From: Paraferrimonas sp. SM1919
GTDB lineage: Bacteria > Pseudomonadota > Gammaproteobacteria > Enterobacterales > Shewanellaceae
Direction of reading: 5' to 3'
DNA: 64,000 nucleotides
Assembly: GCF_010993985.1 (NCBI RefSeq)
Contig: NZ_WINH01000023.1
Coordinates: 1-64,000, forward strand
The position numbers and the translations under genes were made by a program. The notes beneath the pieces were generated by a model that saw nothing but the letters and a program-made list of their open reading frames with translations, searched no databases and was not told where the DNA came from. Shown here piece after piece: positions 15,831 to 24,344 of this stretch. Numbering within the stretch: the first letter of the stretch is position 1; every line of letters begins with the position of its first letter.

Positions 15831-16660
15831 TGAGTATATTATTACAGGCCCAAAAAAAACAGAATGGCCACAAAATAGAACCGTTAAAATCTCAGCCATG
15901 CAGTTCTATGCTGATGATCATGATTTTTATCGCGGGGACTGTATTTGGTGCAGTGTCAGTGAGTGTCGGGCTGTGGTTTATTCAATCCCCATCGCCTGCG
16001 CAACTAAAGGTTAATGATCAGCCCTTGCCAGAGTTGGTTATCAAGGCGTCGAAATCAACTACTGCAGAGATTATTTTACCTAAACCCACTGCAGCACAAA
16101 CTCATAAACAAACCCAAGAACTGCTTCTGGCGCAACCTAAACCTCAGGTTGTAGTGGCTGAGACTCAAGAGCAACCAACGCATAAGCAGACATCGCAAGT
16201 TGCAGAGCTAAAAACAATTTCAGGCAAGTCTGTGGCGCAACCTGTTTTACAGCAAAAGATGGATACTTTGGTGGTATCGGAAGATGTCGATGCTGAGCTG
16301 ATTAGTGCCTTACAACAAGCATTGCTTGATGTCGAGCAAGCTGCTGCTTTAGCAAAGCCTGTCGGAGCAAAAGAGCAGCAAATTTTAGCGCATGAAACAG
16401 CAGATAATGAGCCGCTGGCTGACCCACGCAAATTACCATCCGCGATAAAAGATAAAATACCTTCCTTTGATATCGAAGCGCATATTTACGCTTCTTCGGC
16501 AAATCAGCGCTGGCTTAAAGTCAACGGTATCGAAGCCCAGCAAGGCGATACCATCTTGGGTAACTTGAACATTGTTGAAATCCGTCCAAGAGATGTTGTA
16601 TTTGCAGTGGAAGGCTATGAATTTAATATTTCAGCAATTGGTGGCTGGCCGCTTAAGTAG
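15827..16660 (+). CDS. GspB/ExeB-like general secretion pathway protein
   Basis: The protein has a short cytoplasmic front, one membrane anchor at about residues 29-52, and a Gln/Thr/Pro-rich linker of about 150 residues. It ends in a compact GspB-type domain with IPSFDIEAHIYASS, QRWLKVNG and GWPLK. Together with the ATPase it should form the inner-membrane complex that contacts peptidoglycan during secretin assembly, as ExeAB does in Aeromonas. The ATGA overlap with the upstream gene points to coupled translation. A GspB role in this organism is inferred from the domain, not from linkage to gspC-N. Confidence 0.82.
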   Translation: MMSILLQAQKKQNGHKIEPLKSQPCSSMLMIMIFIAGTVFGAVSVSVGLWFIQSPSPAQLKVNDQPLPELVIKASKSTTAEIILPKPTAAQTHKQTQELLLAQPKPQVVVAETQEQPTHKQTSQVAELKTISGKSVAQPVLQQKMDTLVVSEDVDAELISALQQALLDVEQAAALAKPVGAKEQQILAHETADNEPLADPRKLPSAIKDKIPSFDIEAHIYASSANQRWLKVNGIEAQQGDTILGNLNIVEIRPRDVVFAVEGYEFNISAIGGWPLK

Positions 16661-16673
16661 TTCGAGCTAAATA

Positions 16674-17861
16674 ATGAAACAATTGATAGGGCCAATGGCT
16701 CCAGTTTATCTAATCGTGGTCAGTGCTTTTATTGGTTTGAGCATGCCTTTCCCAGTGTTCAGTCATTTATTTTTAAATGAGTCGTCAAGTTTAATGGGTG
16801 CAGCGACAACGATAGAGCAACGCACCTTCTTGCTAGGTTTGGCAATAGCCTTATTTCCATTAGGTCAAGCGCTGGCATCGCCTTTTTGGGGGGCATGGTC
16901 AGATAAAATTGGTCGTAAATTAGTGCTGTTCGTGTCTTTAGGGGTTGCTTCTTTAGGAATGCTCATCGTCGCCATTTCTATTGATTTGAATATGCTGTGG
17001 TTATTGCTATTTGGACGGCTATTATCTGGTTTAGGTGAAGGCAATATTGCCATCGCTCAAGCGATTGCAGCTGACGATGAAGATGAGCAACGTCGCACCA
17101 AAAGCTTTGCTGGTATTTCTATCGCAATTAACTTGGGTTGGATTATCGGGCCGCTATTAGGGGGATTCCTAGCCGACCCAGATGTGTTTAGTTGGGCTAA
17201 TGCCGCGTTACCTTTTTGGGTGGGCACCGTACTTTATATGCTGAATATGGCCTTCGTGCGGCTGATTCCGGACTCGAAAGATAAACCTCATCCAGAACTA
17301 GAAAGTCCGTTAACAACAAAAGCGCTTTGGGCACTACCTAAAATGAAAGCAAATATGTTGATGAGCTTTCTGACGTTCTTCGCCGTTTATACGATGTTCT
17401 CATTTTATATACCGTATCTGGTTCAGGAGTTTGACTTCTCGGTGGTAATGGCGGGTATTTATAGTGCGTTATTTAGCGTGCCATTGATTGCGGCAGGGCT
17501 GATGGCCCATAAAGTTCAAAAGGGTATTGGCAGTCGTAAAATGGCCATTGCATCGGTATGGCTGCTGAGTATCGGCTTATTGGGCTTTGGTTTAGCGCCT
17601 AATATAACTCTGATCGTTATTTTCACCATTGTGGTGTCATTTGGGATTGTCTTTATTGAGGTATCGAGTGCATTGTTAGTTTCTCAAGGTGTGCCGAATC
17701 AAGCCAATGGTCAGGTTATTGGTAGTTATCGCAGTGTGACGGTTATTTCAGAAATTACAGCGGCTATGGTCGGTGGAGTGCTGGCAGGATTGTATTTACC
17801 CATGCCGTTTATTGGTGCTGCGGCGCTGGTATTATTGTCGCTGTATTTGCTTAAAAAATAG
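16674..17861 (+). CDS. MFS transporter, drug-efflux type
   Basis: The 395-residue membrane protein has about 12 helices and the major facilitator motif A after helix 2 as GAWSDKIGRKLVL. The motif near helix 4-5 reads FGRLLSGLGEGNIAIAQAI. It resembles TetA/multidrug proton antiporters, but no substrate can be assigned. It starts 13 bases after the GspB-like gene with only a weak ribosome site (CGAG), so it may be expressed by read-through. A terminator shared with panD follows. Confidence 0.8.
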   Translation: MKQLIGPMAPVYLIVVSAFIGLSMPFPVFSHLFLNESSSLMGAATTIEQRTFLLGLAIALFPLGQALASPFWGAWSDKIGRKLVLFVSLGVASLGMLIVAISIDLNMLWLLLFGRLLSGLGEGNIAIAQAIAADDEDEQRRTKSFAGISIAINLGWIIGPLLGGFLADPDVFSWANAALPFWVGTVLYMLNMAFVRLIPDSKDKPHPELESPLTTKALWALPKMKANMLMSFLTFFAVYTMFSFYIPYLVQEFDFSVVMAGIYSALFSVPLIAAGLMAHKVQKGIGSRKMAIASVWLLSIGLLGFGLAPNITLIVIFTIVVSFGIVFIEVSSALLVSQGVPNQANGQVIGSYRSVTVISEITAAMVGGVLAGLYLPMPFIGAAALVLLSLYLLKK

Positions 17862-17886
17862 GGTCTTAATTAAATATTTAGAGAGC

Positions 17887-17914
17887 AAAAAGCCCGCATT
17901 GTAGCGGGCTTTTT
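17887..17914. terminator. Bidirectional terminator between MFS gene and panD
   Basis: AAAAAGCCCGC and GCGGGCTTTTT pair around a 6-base loop between convergent genes, with A/T tracts on both sides. Confidence 0.85.
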
Positions 17915-17931
17915 AGTGCCAAAATAGCCAA

Positions 17932-18312
17932 TTAAGCTACTTGTACAGGAATCGCATTAGAGGTGCGAACCATGTTGTTACCTTCGTCTAGGTAAACCAG
18001 ACTTGGTTTGTGCTGTAGAGCTTCTTCAGCACTGTAAGTACCGTAGGCACAGATGATCACACGGTCTTTTGGAGAAGCTTGGTGTGCTGCTGCTCCATTC
18101 ACAGAAATGATCTTAGAGCCACGTTCTGCAGAAATAGCGTATGTAGTAAAACGCTTGCCGTTATCAATGTTGTAAATTTGCACTTGCTCATTTTCAATAA
18201 TGTTGGCGGCATCTAGCATATCTTGGTCAATTGCACATGAACCTTCGTACTCAAGTTCAGCGTGTGTGACTCGAGCCTGGTGTAATTTGCCAATAAGCAT
18301 AGTTCGTTGCAT
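17932..18312 (-). CDS. panD: Aspartate 1-decarboxylase
   Basis: It makes beta-alanine for pantothenate. The start at 18312 gives [11 protein letters not shown], matching the family, with AGGAAAG eight bases upstream; a TTG further out at 18342 is less likely. The 126-residue pro-enzyme has the self-cleavage site YEGS-CAID, where Gly24-Ser25 is cut to form the pyruvoyl group, and KRFSTYAI-like [14 protein letters not shown]. It lies 78 bases downstream of panC on the same strand. Confidence 0.97.
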   Translation of the reverse strand: MQRTMLIGKLHQARVTHAELEYEGSCAIDQDMLDAANIIENEQVQIYNIDNGKRFTTYAISAERGSKIISVNGAAAHQASPKDRVIICAYGTYSAEEALQHKPSLVYLDEGNNMVRTSNAIPVQVA

Positions 18313-18390
18313 AACTGGTACTTTCCTAAGGTGTTTATTCAATATTTTGCTGCGTTACCACAGTGGGGCTGCACTATATACTATATTTGT

Positions 18391-19242
18391 CTATTTTGAC
18401 AACTTGATTGCAATATTGTCGATGAGTCGAGGTTTGCCTAGATAGGCCGCTGCAAAAAGGCGTAAACCAGGTTCAATTTTATTGACCAGTTGTAGATCCT
18501 TTTCGCGTCTAACTTCAAGGTAATCGACCTTAAAACCAAGCTCAGTTAAGTGCATTTTGGCTTTATCGAGTTCGTCTTTAATATTACAGCCTTCAGCAAT
18601 ATTAGCTGCCACTAGATCCATACATTGCTTTAGCTCTGGTGCGATTACACGCTCACCTTGAGTAAGGTGAGTATTGCGAGAACTCATGGCTAAACCGTCT
18701 TGTTCACGGCAAGTAGCAACGGCAATCACTTCGATTGGAAACGATAGATCTTCCACCATGGTTTTAATCACTTGCAATTGTTGAAAGTCTTTTTCACCAA
18801 AGCAAGCAACATCTGGCTGGACGATATTAAATAATTTAGCGACCACGGTACTAACGCCACGGAAGTGTCCGGGGCGATTACCGCCACATAAACCTTCGGT
18901 AATGGTAGGTACCTCAACGGCAGATTGCTGTTCTAAACCTTTCGGATAAATTTGCTCTACTGTAGGAATATATAAAAGGTCCGTTTGCTCATGAATCAGC
19001 GCTTGTTGATCGGCATCCATGGTTTTTGGGTAGTTAGCGAGATCATTGGCATCGTTAAATTGCATTGGGTTAACGAAAATAGAAGCCACTATTTTATCTG
19101 CATGTTGCTTTGCGGTTTTTACCAAAGTCAAATGACCTTGATGGAGGTTACCCATCGTCGGCACAAAGGCTACCTTTAAGCCCTGTTGACGCCAGTTTAA
19201 TACCTGCTGGCGCACTTCATTAATGGTGTTAGCAATAATCAT
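18391..19242 (-). CDS. panC: Pantothenate synthetase
   Basis: It joins pantoate and beta-alanine with ATP. The 283-residue protein has the nucleotidyltransferase signature VPTMGNLHQGHLTLV (HIGH-like HQGH) near residues 28-42, the FGEKDFQQL motif near 156, and the KMSKS-like loop MSSRNTHLT near 192. It follows panB by 17 bases, so pantoate made by PanB/PanE feeds directly into it. Confidence 0.97.
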   Translation of the reverse strand: MIIANTINEVRQQVLNWRQQGLKVAFVPTMGNLHQGHLTLVKTAKQHADKIVASIFVNPMQFNDANDLANYPKTMDADQQALIHEQTDLLYIPTVEQIYPKGLEQQSAVEVPTITEGLCGGNRPGHFRGVSTVVAKLFNIVQPDVACFGEKDFQQLQVIKTMVEDLSFPIEVIAVATCREQDGLAMSSRNTHLTQGERVIAPELKQCMDLVAANIAEGCNIKDELDKAKMHLTELGFKVDYLEVRREKDLQLVNKIEPGLRLFAAAYLGKPRLIDNIAIKLSK

Positions 19243-19259
19243 AGGGGAAAAACAATCAA

Positions 19260-20054
19260 TCAGTTAAATGTATGTTCGTCGCTTGGGAAAGTGCCTGCAG
19301 CCACTTCATCCTTGTATAGCTTAATTGCTTTATGGATATCACCGGTTATGCTTAGATAGTTTTTAGAAAACTTAGGAATATAACCGGTCGAAATACCAAG
19401 TACATCATGCATAACTAGAATCTGGCCATCAGTATCTTTACCTGCGCCAATACCAATTACTGGAATGCTAAGCGCTTCAGTGATACGTTTCGCTAATTCT
19501 GCTGGAATACATTCAATCACCAACAGTTGCGCTCCGGCTTGCTCTAGGGCGATGGCATCATTAACCATTTTATCGGCCGCTTGTTGATTTCGACCTTGAA
19601 TTTTAAAGCCACCAAACACATGTACAGATTGCGGTGTTAAACCTAAATGTGCGCATACAGGAATACCACGCTCGGTTAATGCAGTGACGGTTTCCAATAA
19701 CCAGCTACCACCTTCTAGCTTAACCATTGAAGCACCCGCACGCATTAATTTAGCTGCCTCGGTCATGGCTTGCTCGGTGGTGGCATAGCTCATAAATGGC
19801 ATATCGGCGATCACCAGTGCATCCTTTGCGCCGCGACGTACACAGCGAGTGTGATAGCAGATGTCGGCAACGGTTACGGGTAAAGTATCTTCGTGTCCTT
19901 GTAATACCATACCCATAGAATCACCAATTAATAGTACTTCTATGCCTTGTTTATCAAATGCTTCTGCAAAGCTGGCATCATAGGCAGTGAGGGCTGAAAA
20001 TTTTTCGCCCTGTTGTTTCATTTTTAATAGTTTTGCTGCAGTAATTTTAGCCAT
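19260..20054 (-). CDS. panB: 3-methyl-2-oxobutanoate hydroxymethyltransferase
   Basis: It transfers a hydroxymethyl group from methylene-tetrahydrofolate to ketoisovalerate to form ketopantoate. The 264-residue TIM barrel shows LTAYDASFA near the start, [20 protein letters not shown] near 42-61 with metal-binding Asp, and the catalytic stretch [16 protein letters not shown]. It sits between folK and panC in one transcription unit, which links folate and pantothenate supply. Confidence 0.97.
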   Translation of the reverse strand: MAKITAAKLLKMKQQGEKFSALTAYDASFAEAFDKQGIEVLLIGDSMGMVLQGHEDTLPVTVADICYHTRCVRRGAKDALVIADMPFMSYATTEQAMTEAAKLMRAGASMVKLEGGSWLLETVTALTERGIPVCAHLGLTPQSVHVFGGFKIQGRNQQAADKMVNDAIALEQAGAQLLVIECIPAELAKRITEALSIPVIGIGAGKDTDGQILVMHDVLGISTGYIPKFSKNYLSITGDIHKAIKLYKDEVAAGTFPSDEHTFN

Positions 20055-20069
20055 CTGAATAACTCTAAT

Positions 20070-20546
20070 TTAATTAAGTCGATGTAAAGCAGGTGTTCCA
20101 AGAGCATCAACTAGGGTTTGTACCCCTGTGCCACATGGAAGGAGTAGTTGTGGGGCAATTTGAGCCAAAGGCTCTAACACGAAATTACGCTGTTTCATGC
20201 CATAGTGGGGCAAAGTTAAGCGCTCAGATTCCATGCAAAGATCGCCCATCAATAAAATATCTATATCTAGGGTTCTAGGACCCCAGCGCACCTCGCGGGT
20301 TCTTCCTTGGGCATTTTCAATGCTCTGGGTTAAATCCAATAATGCTAAAGGTGCTAAATCGGTTTCAATCGCGACTACGCCATTGACGTAATCCGGTTGC
20401 GCAACTTCACCCATAGCTTCAGAAGTCACCCATGAAGAAACATGCAATACTTGTATTGCGGGGGCTTGGGTTAATGCGGCAACCGCATTATTTAATTGCT
20501 CAATAGGGGCGTCTAGATTGGCCCCTAGTGCTAAATAGCAAATCAC
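20070..20546 (-). CDS. folK: HPPK-type pterin pyrophosphokinase, second copy
   Basis: This 158-residue copy is closer to E. coli FolK than the one at 11538. It opens MICYLALGANLDAP and contains the full active-site loop REVRWGPRTLDIDILLMGD, with the Trp and both magnesium-binding Asp residues. It overlaps the end of pcnB by four bases and precedes panB, the standard gammaproteobacterial order pcnB-folK-panB-panC. It probably supplies the main 6-hydroxymethyl-dihydropterin pyrophosphokinase activity. Confidence 0.94.
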   Translation of the reverse strand: MICYLALGANLDAPIEQLNNAVAALTQAPAIQVLHVSSWVTSEAMGEVAQPDYVNGVVAIETDLAPLALLDLTQSIENAQGRTREVRWGPRTLDIDILLMGDLCMESERLTLPHYGMKQRNFVLEPLAQIAPQLLLPCGTGVQTLVDALGTPALHRLN

Positions 20547-21925
20547 CCTTGCTTGCTCAATTTAGGTTTGGTGTTACGGCGAGGACGACGACGGCGTGGT
20601 TTACTGCCTTTATCGCTACGCTTAATGAGTGCTTTACGACTATTTTCATCGCCATCCACAAACTCTCTCCACCAGTTGGCTAGGGTTTGGGTGCGTTCAC
20701 CTTCAAGTTCAGCACGCATTAACAACAAGTCATAAGCGGCTCGGAACTTTGGTAATTCAAACAGTTTAAAGGCTCTGCCGTTAGTACTGCGCTCAAGGCG
20801 TAATTGCAATTGCCAAATGTCTTTGGTGAGTGCAGTGTGTCTTCTTGGAACGGCAACACAGCGACATTGTTGCTCTAACACATCACCCATGGCCGCCAAG
20901 TAAGCATCATAGCGAGACAGACCGGATTCATTACTGATATCTTCCGCGCGTCTTGTTAATGGGTACCAAAATAGCGCAGCATAGAAAAATGCAGTGGTAA
21001 CACTTTTATCCGCATTGATACGATCATCTGTCGCTTGCATCACCTTATAAGTCATGCGCGCAGTAATATGATTTTTGTTTTCAGCAATCGCACCATCGAT
21101 GACAGGCATCAATGATTTGAATAATCCTAACTGATGCAGCATATCAAGGTTGCTGTTCGCGTGACCATGGAAAAACAGTTTTAACACTTCTTCATGCAAA
21201 CGTGCAGCAGGAATATCACTTAATAATGGGCTTAATTTTTTAATTGGTGCTAAGGTCGCAGCATCGATGGTCATGCCCAACTTAGTGGCGAAACGCACTG
21301 CTCTGAGCATGCGCACAGGATCTTCTTTATAGCGCTGCTCAGGATCGCCAATCAGGCGTAAAGTGCGTGATTGGAGGTCCTTGAGGCCACCGCCATAACT
21401 GCGAACGCTAAAATCGCTGATGTCATAGTACAATGCGTTAACCGTAAAATCACGACGCTCAGCATCCTGATCGATGGTGCCGTAGACATTATCACGAAGC
21501 AGACGACCAGAATTATTAGCTTTAGCGGTTTTATTATCGCCATCACTGTGGTGGCCACGTAAGGTAGCAACTTCGATGACTTCACGGCCAAATAAAATGT
21601 GCGCAAGGCGGAATCTGCGGCCAACTAGGCGGCAATTTCTAAATAAACGCTTAATTTGTTCTGGGGTTGCATTGGTGGCGATATCAAAGTCTTTTGGAGC
21701 AAGGCCTAATAATAAATCGCGCACACCTCCGCCCACTAGGTAAGCCTTGTAGCCAGCCTTGTGCAAACGGTATAAAACTTTAATGGCATTAGGGCTGATG
21801 TCCTTGCGACTGATTTCATGTTGGTCGCGACTTAGGACTTGTAAGCTTAGGCCGTTTTCAGTGGTCTGCTGATTTTCATCAGTCGTAAACCACTTGTTAT
21901 AAATATTTTTAATACGGTTGAAAAT
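20543..21925 (-). CDS. pcnB: Poly(A) polymerase I, starting at ATT
   Basis: It adds poly(A) tails to RNA 3' ends and thereby promotes decay. The class II nucleotidyltransferase core has YLVGGGVRDLLLG and KDFDIATNATP, and the tail is Lys/Arg-rich (KPRRRRPRR), as in PcnB. The frame is open with family-like residues (HEISRKDISPNAIKVLYRL) far upstream of the first TTG at 21766. No ATG, GTG or TTG lies between a stop at 21941-21943 and that TTG. An ATT at 21925 has GAGGT five bases upstream and gives 460 residues, close to E. coli PcnB (about 465), which is itself known to start at AUU. It follows gluQ in the dksA operon. Confidence 0.9.
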   Translation of the reverse strand: MFNRIKNIYNKWFTTDENQQTTENGLSLQVLSRDQHEISRKDISPNAIKVLYRLHKAGYKAYLVGGGVRDLLLGLAPKDFDIATNATPEQIKRLFRNCRLVGRRFRLAHILFGREVIEVATLRGHHSDGDNKTAKANNSGRLLRDNVYGTIDQDAERRDFTVNALYYDISDFSVRSYGGGLKDLQSRTLRLIGDPEQRYKEDPVRMLRAVRFATKLGMTIDAATLAPIKKLSPLLSDIPAARLHEEVLKLFFHGHANSNLDMLHQLGLFKSLMPVIDGAIAENKNHITARMTYKVMQATDDRINADKSVTTAFFYAALFWYPLTRRAEDISNESGLSRYDAYLAAMGDVLEQQCRCVAVPRRHTALTKDIWQLQLRLERSTNGRAFKLFELPKFRAAYDLLLMRAELEGERTQTLANWWREFVDGDENSRKALIKRSDKGSKPRRRRPRRNTKPKLSKQG

Positions 21926-22006
21926 GGGGCACCTCGAAATTTAACAACCATGGAGTAAAGAACCGCGTAATGATATAACACCTTAGATAAAATGAATATC
22001 CTTTAG

Positions 22007-22885
22007 TCAGTTTACGTGATGAAGCTGGTTAGATGTTGGAATATTTTTGATGGAAAAGTGCGCTAGGGCATAGTTTAATTGCTCCTGTGTCGGGGCTTTT
22101 TCCATTTCAACCGGTAATGGCTGACCTAAAAAGGCCAAGGCGTTAGCAATAATTTCTGATGCATCCAAATGATAGGTTGCTTTGGCATGATTCTGTTTTG
22201 AAAGTTTACGTCCATCTGCCATTACCGCCAAAGGTAAATGTAAATACTGTGGAATGTTTTGTCCAAGTTGTTGATAAAGTGCCATTTGCCATGGAGTTAC
22301 CGCGAGTATGTCACTTCCCCTAACAATTTCTGTAATGCCTTGATGTATATCATCACACACAACAGCAAGTTGGTATGCAAATAAATTATCTCGACGGTGA
22401 ATTAAAAAGTCTTCCGAAGCTTTTTGAGGATCAACTTGCTGAACACCTAAAAGTTGATCATAAAATCTGCCATCACTGCCTGGGTTTACTAAACGAATGG
22501 CCTTATTATCATCGTTAAGTTGCATGTTACGACAGTGGCCATCATAAATGCCACCAAGGGCATTGATGCGCTTGCGCGAGCAATTACAGCGATAGGCTAA
22601 ATTTTTTTGCAGTAATGAATCTAAAGTTGCCAGATAACGTTCACTGGCTTGAGATTGATAATATACCTCACCATCCCAATGTAAACCTAAGCGATCTAGC
22701 TCTCTAATAATTTGCTCAGCGGCACCTTCTGGTTCGCGGGGAGGATCAATATCTTCAATACGAAGTAGCCATTTGCCATTTAAAGACTTTGCTCTAAGGT
22801 AGCTTCCTAAAGCTGCCACAACAGAGCCAAAATGCAAAGGACCTGATGGTGATGGCGCGAAGCGGCCAATGTATTTTTGGGTCAT
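22007..22885 (-). CDS. gluQ: Glutamyl-Q tRNA(Asp) synthetase
   Basis: This truncated relative of glutamyl-tRNA synthetase charges glutamate onto the queuosine base at position 34 of tRNA(Asp), not onto the tRNA 3' end. The 292-residue protein keeps the catalytic half only, with a HIGH-like PSPSGPLHFGS near residue 11-21 and KMSKS-like GRKLSKQNHA near 229. A Cys-containing zinc site (RCNCSRKR and DGHCR) lies near 98-120. It lacks the anticodon-binding domain, as expected. The gene follows dksA after a terminator-like hairpin and precedes pcnB. Confidence 0.95.
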   Translation of the reverse strand: MTQKYIGRFAPSPSGPLHFGSVVAALGSYLRAKSLNGKWLLRIEDIDPPREPEGAAEQIIRELDRLGLHWDGEVYYQSQASERYLATLDSLLQKNLAYRCNCSRKRINALGGIYDGHCRNMQLNDDNKAIRLVNPGSDGRFYDQLLGVQQVDPQKASEDFLIHRRDNLFAYQLAVVCDDIHQGITEIVRGSDILAVTPWQMALYQQLGQNIPQYLHLPLAVMADGRKLSKQNHAKATYHLDASEIIANALAFLGQPLPVEMEKAPTQEQLNYALAHFSIKNIPTSNQLHHVN

Positions 22886-22893
22886 ATCATCAA

Positions 22894-22915
22894 AAAAGGG
22901 GCCGTAGCCCCTTTT
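22894..22915 (-). terminator. Terminator between dksA and gluQ
   Basis: AAAAGGGGC pairs with GCCCCTTTT around CGTA and is followed on the minus strand by TTTTTTG. It lies 7 bases after the dksA stop and ends just before gluQ, so it should lower gluQ-pcnB transcription relative to dksA. Confidence 0.75.
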
Positions 22916-22921
22916 GTGCTG

Positions 22922-23365
22922 TTAGCCAGCCATTTGCTTTTCTTTGATTTCAGCAAGGGTTTTGCAATCGATACATTGATCAGCCGTTGGACGAGCTTCT
23001 AAGCGGCGAATACCGATTTCGATACCACAAGTGTCGCAAAAACCAAACTCATCTTCATCGATAAGCTTCAAGGTTTTTTCAATCTTTTTAATTAACTTAC
23101 GCTCACGATCACGGGTACGAAGCTCTAAGCTGAATTCTTCTTCTTGAGCAGCGCGATCTACCGGATCTGGGAAATTCGCAGCTTCATCTTGCATGTGGCT
23201 AAGGGTGCGATCTACTTCTTCACGCAGCTGCACTCGCCAAGCTTCTAAAATTTTACGAAAATGTGCGAGCTGTGCTTCGTTCATGTATTCCTCACCAGAT
23301 TTCTCTTGGTAAGGATCGACACCGGCAATGGCCATTACGCCTAATCTTTTATTGCCTGCTGGCAT
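22922..23365 (-). CDS. dksA: RNA polymerase-binding transcription factor DksA
   Basis: DksA binds the secondary channel of RNA polymerase and, with ppGpp, represses rRNA promoters and activates amino-acid promoters. The 147-residue form starts [15 protein letters not shown]; two adjacent ATGs (23368, 23365) share the ribosome site AGGAG. The coiled-coil tip carries the D-x-x-D-x-A motif as DPVDRAAQ, and the zinc finger is CDTC with CIDC 17 residues later. It is followed by gluQ and preceded by sfsA, the usual order. Confidence 0.97.
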   Translation of the reverse strand: MPAGNKRLGVMAIAGVDPYQEKSGEEYMNEAQLAHFRKILEAWRVQLREEVDRTLSHMQDEAANFPDPVDRAAQEEEFSLELRTRDRERKLIKKIEKTLKLIDEDEFGFCDTCGIEIGIRRLEARPTADQCIDCKTLAEIKEKQMAG

Positions 23366-23421
23366 CATAGTTCTCCTATAAAATCTCTGCACTTCATCGA
23401 GACGATTGAAATTGGGCGCTA

Positions 23422-23450
23422 CTTATACAGCATAAAAGCGCTTTTATCAA
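23422..23450 (-). promoter_or_regulatory. dksA promoter overlapped by a 16-bp palindrome
   Basis: On the minus strand TTGATA (23445-23450) and TATAAG (23422-23427) are 17 bases apart. The perfect palindrome ATAAAAGCGCTTTTAT (23432-23447) covers most of the spacer and the end of the -35 box. A GC-rich stretch, GCGCCC, follows the -10 box, a feature of promoters repressed by DksA/ppGpp. Confidence 0.6.
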
Positions 23451-23505
23451 ACATTAACCAAAAAATATTTGGCATTATTTTGCGCAGAATAAAAAATATC
23501 CATAT

Positions 23506-24225
23506 TTACAGTAAGTTATCACAATTAAAATCAACTTTTTTATTAATTGTGATGGCGTTTTCAGTGATGCTGCAGCCATAAGCTAAAACTTCGACGCCAG
23601 CATCCAGAGCTTGTTTGAGTAATTGCCCATACGCAGGGTCAATATCTACTGCCACACTAACAATGTCAATACCTGTATGTTGGGCTACGAACATTAATAC
23701 GCCACGGTGCCCTTGTTGGACGATATTTATGAGCTCTCTGATGTGTTTTTGAGCGCGTGTAGATACTGCATCTGGGAACCAGCCTTGGCCCTGCTCCCTA
23801 AGTAAGGTAACGCTTTTAACTTCTACGAAACAATTTTTTCCTGAATCGGAACTGAGCAAAATATCAATTCTTGAATTCTCTTCACCATATCTGACTTCAG
23901 TTTTAAGGTTCTCATAGCCTTGCAGCTCTTTAGCAACACCATTTTGGATAGCTTCTATCGCTAATTGATTGGCAAATTGCGAGTTAACGCTAATCCAATC
24001 TTGATGGGGGGTACGGGTAAGCTGCCAAGTAAATTTAGTTTTACGCTGTGGATTATTACTGGGGCTACACCAAATGGTTTCACCCGCAAATAAACAATTA
24101 GTCATTGCACCGGTATTGGGGCAGTGAATGGTGGCTTGCGAACCATCACTAAAGCGTACATCAGCTAGAAAACGTTTATATCGCTTAATTAATATGGCAG
24201 GAACTAATGGCGGCTGGTAATTCAT
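23506..24225 (-). CDS. sfsA: SfsA family DNA/RNA nuclease-like protein
   Basis: The 239-residue protein belongs to the SfsA family, first found as a suppressor affecting maltose genes in E. coli. It has an N-terminal OB-like DNA-binding part (KRFLADVRFSDGSQATIHCP, CPNTGAMT) and a C-terminal PD-(D/E)XK nuclease-like core, with SRIDILLSS and CFVEVKSVTL supplying the acidic and Lys residues. The precise cellular role is unsettled. It is upstream of dksA on the same strand, separated by 140 bases holding the dksA promoter. Confidence 0.92.
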   Translation of the reverse strand: MNYQPPLVPAILIKRYKRFLADVRFSDGSQATIHCPNTGAMTNCLFAGETIWCSPSNNPQRKTKFTWQLTRTPHQDWISVNSQFANQLAIEAIQNGVAKELQGYENLKTEVRYGEENSRIDILLSSDSGKNCFVEVKSVTLLREQGQGWFPDAVSTRAQKHIRELINIVQQGHRGVLMFVAQHTGIDIVSVAVDIDPAYGQLLKQALDAGVEVLAYGCSITENAITINKKVDFNCDNLL

Positions 24226-24344
24226 GTTATCTCGTGGTTAGCAACAAGATGCGATAGCCTGCCATAAGCTCAAAAATGTTCAAAGTTAAAATTATTAATT
24301 CATCTGTTAGACTAGGGCTAATCTACTTTAATTTGTATTGTATT

